From Clostridium sp. (GTDB lineage: Bacteria > Bacillota > Clostridia > Clostridiales > Clostridiaceae): a DNA stretch of 7,959 nucleotides. The position numbers and the translations under genes were made by a program. Position 1 is the first letter of the stretch, and each line of letters opens with the position of its first letter. Below are positions 5,527-7,959 of the stretch, piece by piece. The stretch covers positions 1 to 7,959 of the forward strand of contig DPOH01000062.1 of the NCBI GenBank assembly GCA_003539755.1, read 5' to 3'. The notes beneath the pieces were generated by a model. The model ran no database searches and was not told the DNA's origin. It saw nothing but the letters and a program-made list of their open reading frames with translations.

Positions 5527-7524
5527 CTAATCTATATGGTTTGCAACTTCAAATGCATCCCAGATTGCATACATTATGTTAGATACTTTTCTAGCATCTC
5601 CAAGTAAATGAATATTTGGAATTTCAAATTCTAATTCTTTGAATAATTTATTTTCTTCCTTATATCCAACTGCTAAGATTACTGAATCACATGCAAGTTC
5701 TTCTGTTCCGTTTGCAGTTTCCATTATAAGTTTTCCATTTTCATATTTCTTAACCTTTGAATTTGCTTTAACTTCTATATTATTAAATGGAATTAATTTT
5801 TCAAGCATATCTTTATTAGCTGAACATAAAGGTCCATTTACAGCTAAGATTTTATCTAATGCTTCAACTATAGTTACTTTCTTACCTTTCTTAGCAAGGT
5901 CAAGTGCTAATTCACAACCAACTAGTCCTCCACCTACAACTACAGTAGTATCTCCACAGTCTTTTTTACCTGTTAATACATCTGCTGCTGTAAATACTTT
6001 TTCATCATCTCCAAGTGAGAATACCTTTGGAGTTGAACCTGTAGCTATGATAACAGCATCATAGTTGCTAGCTAATATTTGTTCTTTAGTTACTTCAGCG
6101 TTTAAGTTAACTTCAACGTTTAATTCTTTTAAAGTATGTGCATACCAGTCAGCTAATGCTATATCATCTTCCTTAAAGTCAGGAGCTCCTCCTGGGATTA
6201 AGTTTCCGCCTAATCTGTCACTCTTTTCGAAAAGAACTGGTTCATGTCCTCTAAGTGCAAGTACTCTAGCTGCTTCACATCCAGCAACTCCTCCACCTAC
6301 TATTAACACTCTCTTTTTAATTAAGATAGGATTATAAGCATTTACTCTTTCTTTACATGCTTGAGGGTTTACAGCACAGTTTAACATTGAATAATGTTGA
6401 ACTCTTCCCATACATCCTTCTTGGCATGATATACATGGTCTTATTGATGCACATTTATTTGCTCTTAACTTATTTACATAATCAGGATCAGCTAATAATG
6501 GTCTTCCAAGACTTATCATATCGCAAGTTCCATCTTCAATAGCTTCTAGAGCCATATCTGGATTATCCATTCTTCCTGCGCATATAACTGGAACATCTAC
6601 AACTTCTTTCACTAATTTTGCAAAAGGTCTGTAAAGTCCTTTTTCTTGGTACATTGGTGGGTGACTCCACCACCATGAATCATATGATCCAGCATCTACA
6701 TCTAAAGCATCATAGCCATATTCAACTAATAGCTTAGCTGCTTTAACACCTTCATCTAAGTCTCTTCCCTTTTCTACAAATTCTTCTCCAGGAAGTGCTC
6801 CATCTCTAAAATCTTTAATAAAGCTCTTTGGTGAATATCTTAAAGTAACAGGGAAGTCTTCTCCACAAGTCTTCTTAATTTCTTCAACTATTTCTTTTGC
6901 AAATCTTAATCTATTTTCTAAGCTTCCACCATATTCATCAGTTCTATGGTTAAATAATGAAATAGCAAATTGGTCTATAAGGTAACCTTCATGTACTGCA
7001 TGAATTTGAACCCCATCAAATCCTGCTCTTTTTGCATTAGCAGCGCCTTCTCCAAACTTCTTAACTATTGACTTTATTTCATCAACTGTTAATTCACGGC
7101 ATATTTTATCAAGCCATCTATGTGGTATTGCTGATGGTGCTACTGGTGGATGTTCCCCTATATTTGTAGGAATAGTAACTCTACCAAATCCACCTGACAT
7201 TTGTAAAAACACCTTTGCATTATAAGCATGTATTCTTTCAGTCATTTCTCTTGATGTTCTTACAAAGTGCAGCGGATTGTATGTTGAACATGGAGTACTT
7301 GGCATACTATGTTCTTCAACTTCATTATCAACAAAAGTAACACCAGTAATTATAAGTCCTGTTCCACCCTTTGCTCTTTCTGTATAATAGTCAATTCCTC
7401 TTTGATTAAATCCACCTTCAGCATCACCAAGTCCTAATGGTCCCATTGGTGCTAAAGCAAATCTGTTTTTTATTTCACAATTTCCGATCTTAATTGGTTC
7501 AAATAATTTTTTATACTTAAACAT
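5527..7524 (-). CDS. enr: 2-enoate reductase (Old Yellow Enzyme/FMN, 4Fe-4S, FAD-NAD domains)
   Basis: This cytoplasmic, NADH-dependent enzyme reduces the C=C bond of 2-enoates such as cinnamate or crotonate-like acids; the clostridial type is oxygen-sensitive. Residues 1-360 are an Old Yellow Enzyme barrel: LFEPIKIGNCEIKNRF at the start, the catalytic region HAVHEGYLIDQF (175-186), NHRTDEYGGSLENRLRF (192-208) and AGRMDNPD...LGRPLLADP (316-347). The iron-sulfur cluster ligands are Cys364, Cys367, Cys371 and Cys383 (CX2CX3CX11C). Residues 404-665 carry the first dinucleotide fold (VLIVGGGVAGCEAA, 406-419), VIIATGS (491-497), a second fold (VVVGGGLVGCE, 528-538) and a C-terminal LLGDARK (640-646). 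Its 665 aa and motif order match clostridial enoate reductases better than the shorter dienoyl-CoA reductases. BaiH-like bile-acid enzymes share this architecture, so the substrate is open. No phenyllactate dehydratase genes are next to it. The start has AAGGAGGG eight bases upstream, a strong promoter precedes it, and its terminator follows at 5466-5498. Confidence 0.92.
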   Translation of the reverse strand: MFKYKKLFEPIKIGNCEIKNRFALAPMGPLGLGDAEGGFNQRGIDYYTERAKGGTGLIITGVTFVDNEVEEHSMPSTPCSTYNPLHFVRTSREMTERIHAYNAKVFLQMSGGFGRVTIPTNIGEHPPVAPSAIPHRWLDKICRELTVDEIKSIVKKFGEGAANAKRAGFDGVQIHAVHEGYLIDQFAISLFNHRTDEYGGSLENRLRFAKEIVEEIKKTCGEDFPVTLRYSPKSFIKDFRDGALPGEEFVEKGRDLDEGVKAAKLLVEYGYDALDVDAGSYDSWWWSHPPMYQEKGLYRPFAKLVKEVVDVPVICAGRMDNPDMALEAIEDGTCDMISLGRPLLADPDYVNKLRANKCASIRPCISCQEGCMGRVQHYSMLNCAVNPQACKERVNAYNPILIKKRVLIVGGGVAGCEAARVLALRGHEPVLFEKSDRLGGNLIPGGAPDFKEDDIALADWYAHTLKELNVEVNLNAEVTKEQILASNYDAVIIATGSTPKVFSLGDDEKVFTAADVLTGKKDCGDTTVVVGGGLVGCELALDLAKKGKKVTIVEALDKILAVNGPLCSANKDMLEKLIPFNNIEVKANSKVKKYENGKLIMETANGTEELACDSVILAVGYKEENKLFKELEFEIPNIHLLGDARKVSNIMYAIWDAFEVANHID

Positions 7525-7566
7525 CGGTAACCCTCCTTCAAACGTTAGAAAATGAATAATTCAAGT

Positions 7567-7583
7567 GATAAATTCAAATTATC
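7567..7583. other. Inverted repeat in the enoate reductase leader
   Basis: GATAAATTCAAATTATC pairs with itself at seven of eight positions around a central C. It lies within the leader, roughly 10 to 25 bases after the predicted transcription start, a position where a repressor could block elongation or initiation. Its AT-richness makes chance occurrence possible. Confidence 0.35.
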
Positions 7584-7598
7584 GCCCTTTCGTGACTG

Positions 7599-7627
7599 AT
7601 TTTATTCCTATTTTTTAAACGTGTCAA
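7599..7627 (-). promoter_or_regulatory. Sigma-A promoter of the 2-enoate reductase gene
   Basis: On the minus strand, a perfect TTGACA (7622-7627) is followed after exactly 17 bases by TAAAAT (7599-7604). Transcription would start near 7592, giving a leader of about 68 bases before the ATG. This is the best promoter in the window. Confidence 0.85.
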
Positions 7628-7639
7628 CACATACATGTT
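7626..7639. other. Inverted repeat overlapping the -35 of the enoate reductase promoter
   Basis: On the minus strand AACATGTATGTGTT has perfect AACA/TGTT arms, and G-T pairs continue inward. Its right arm shares the first two bases of TTGACA. A regulator bound here would meet RNA polymerase directly. No regulator gene is visible in the window. Confidence 0.4.
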
Positions 7640-7823
7640 ATTAAATATACGTAAATTTATAAAAAATTTCGATATTTTTTTAACAATCATTGCTCTTATT
7701 AAATAATCTATTCTCTATTGCAATATATTTTTGTAATTTTATTATAAAATCTTTGTATTTATTATAATTTATTAATTTTTTCAAAAACTAATTTATCAAT
7801 TTTAATAATCCTCCCAATTAAAA
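7640..7823. other. AT-rich spacer, nothing recognised
   Basis: The stretch between the enoate reductase promoter and the next terminator is nearly all A and T. It has no open frame with a ribosome binding site; a GGGAGG at 7810-7815 (minus) is not followed by a usable start codon. Confidence 0.5.
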
Positions 7824-7863
7824 ATAGGTCTTAATCCTGTTATTACACAGGATTAAGACCTAT
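7824..7863 (-). terminator. Strong terminator of the gene entering from the right edge
   Basis: Sixteen perfect pairs (7824-7839 with 7848-7863) enclose an eight-base loop. On the minus strand the stem is followed by TTTT then AATT, and it begins about 20 bases after the stop codon at 7883. It ends the partial gene and isolates the enoate reductase from upstream transcription. Confidence 0.9.
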
Positions 7864-7882
7864 AATATCTATTAAGATAATG

Positions 7883-7959
7883 CTAATAAAATTTTTCTAA
7901 TTTCTGCTTTACATCTACTTCATAATTTTTAAAATCTGAATTTAAAAATTCACATTTAA
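7883..7959 (-). CDS. C-terminal end of an unidentified protein (partial)
   Basis: An open frame enters from the right edge and gives 24 residues, beginning KCEFLNSDFKNYE and ending KQKLEKFY, then TAG. It is judged real because its stop is placed just ahead of a strong minus-strand terminator and the residues form a plausible charged C-terminal helix. The start and most of the gene lie outside the window. Too little is seen to name a family. Confidence 0.6.
   Translation of the reverse strand, partial: KCEFLNSDFKNYEVDVKQKLEKFY

Noticed and set aside
5639..6542. Plus-strand open frames (5639-6064, 6065-6337, 6357-6542) opposite the enoate reductase
   Set aside because: They are antisense shadows of a gene with clear domains, with Ser/Thr/Pro-rich translations typical of the opposite strand and no ribosome binding sites.
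7810..7815. GGGAGG on the minus strand as the ribosome binding site of a small gene
   Set aside because: No ATG, GTG or TTG at a suitable distance opens a frame longer than a few codons. The motif follows directly after a strong terminator.
1..7959. tRNA, rRNA, CRISPR array, insertion sequence or phage genes
   Set aside because: No spaced direct repeats, transposase or integrase motifs, or cloverleaf-like sequences were seen on either strand.

Overview
The window is AT-rich, low-GC Firmicutes DNA and most likely comes from Clostridium sensu stricto, near the solventogenic or butyrate-forming species. This rests on the strong AT bias, the AAGGAGG-type ribosome binding sites, AT-rich spacers with U-tailed hairpin terminators, a purine riboswitch in front of a nucleobase permease, and an iron-sulfur flavoenzyme of the clostridial 2-enoate reductase type. 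The species call is inference.

Layout. Positions 93-1112 (+) encode an acidic, low-complexity protein I do not recognise. It converges on an AzgA/PbuG-type NCS2 purine permease at 1325-2629 (-), and a hairpin at 1266-1304 separates the two. The permease has a long leader containing a guanine/hypoxanthine-class purine riboswitch aptamer (2782-2849) behind a plausible promoter (2913-2941). An AT-rich spacer without genes (2942-3209) follows. Next is a broken CPBP (Abi/CAAX-like) membrane protease gene (3248-3952, +). Its reading frame is lost at a TTTA tetranucleotide tract and lost again later, where the third catalytic motif appears to have been deleted. A bidirectional hairpin terminator and a perfect 20-bp palindrome (3966-4025) separate it from the convergent minus-strand genes.

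The right half is all on the minus strand. In order of transcription it holds the C-terminal end of an unidentified gene entering from beyond the right edge (7883-7959) with its terminator (7824-7863), a 2-enoate reductase (5527-7524) with a near-consensus promoter and its own terminator, a nitroreductase-family flavoprotein (4790-5386) with an extended -10 promoter, and a SUKH (SMI1/KNR4) domain protein (4050-4658). The first three appear to be separate units, because a promoter or terminator lies between each. The SUKH gene might be read through from the nitroreductase gene, since I see no clear terminator between them.

Functionally this is mostly ordinary chromosomal content: purine salvage under riboswitch control, and anaerobic flavin-dependent reduction of activated C=C bonds and nitro or quinone-like substrates. 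I see no tRNA, rRNA, CRISPR array, transposase or phage gene, and no convincing multi-gene novel system. The points most worth a second look are the tetranucleotide-tract frameshift in the CPBP gene, the unidentified 339-residue protein with internal repeats, the riboswitch leader with its slightly enlarged P3 arm, and several perfect palindromes next to control sites.
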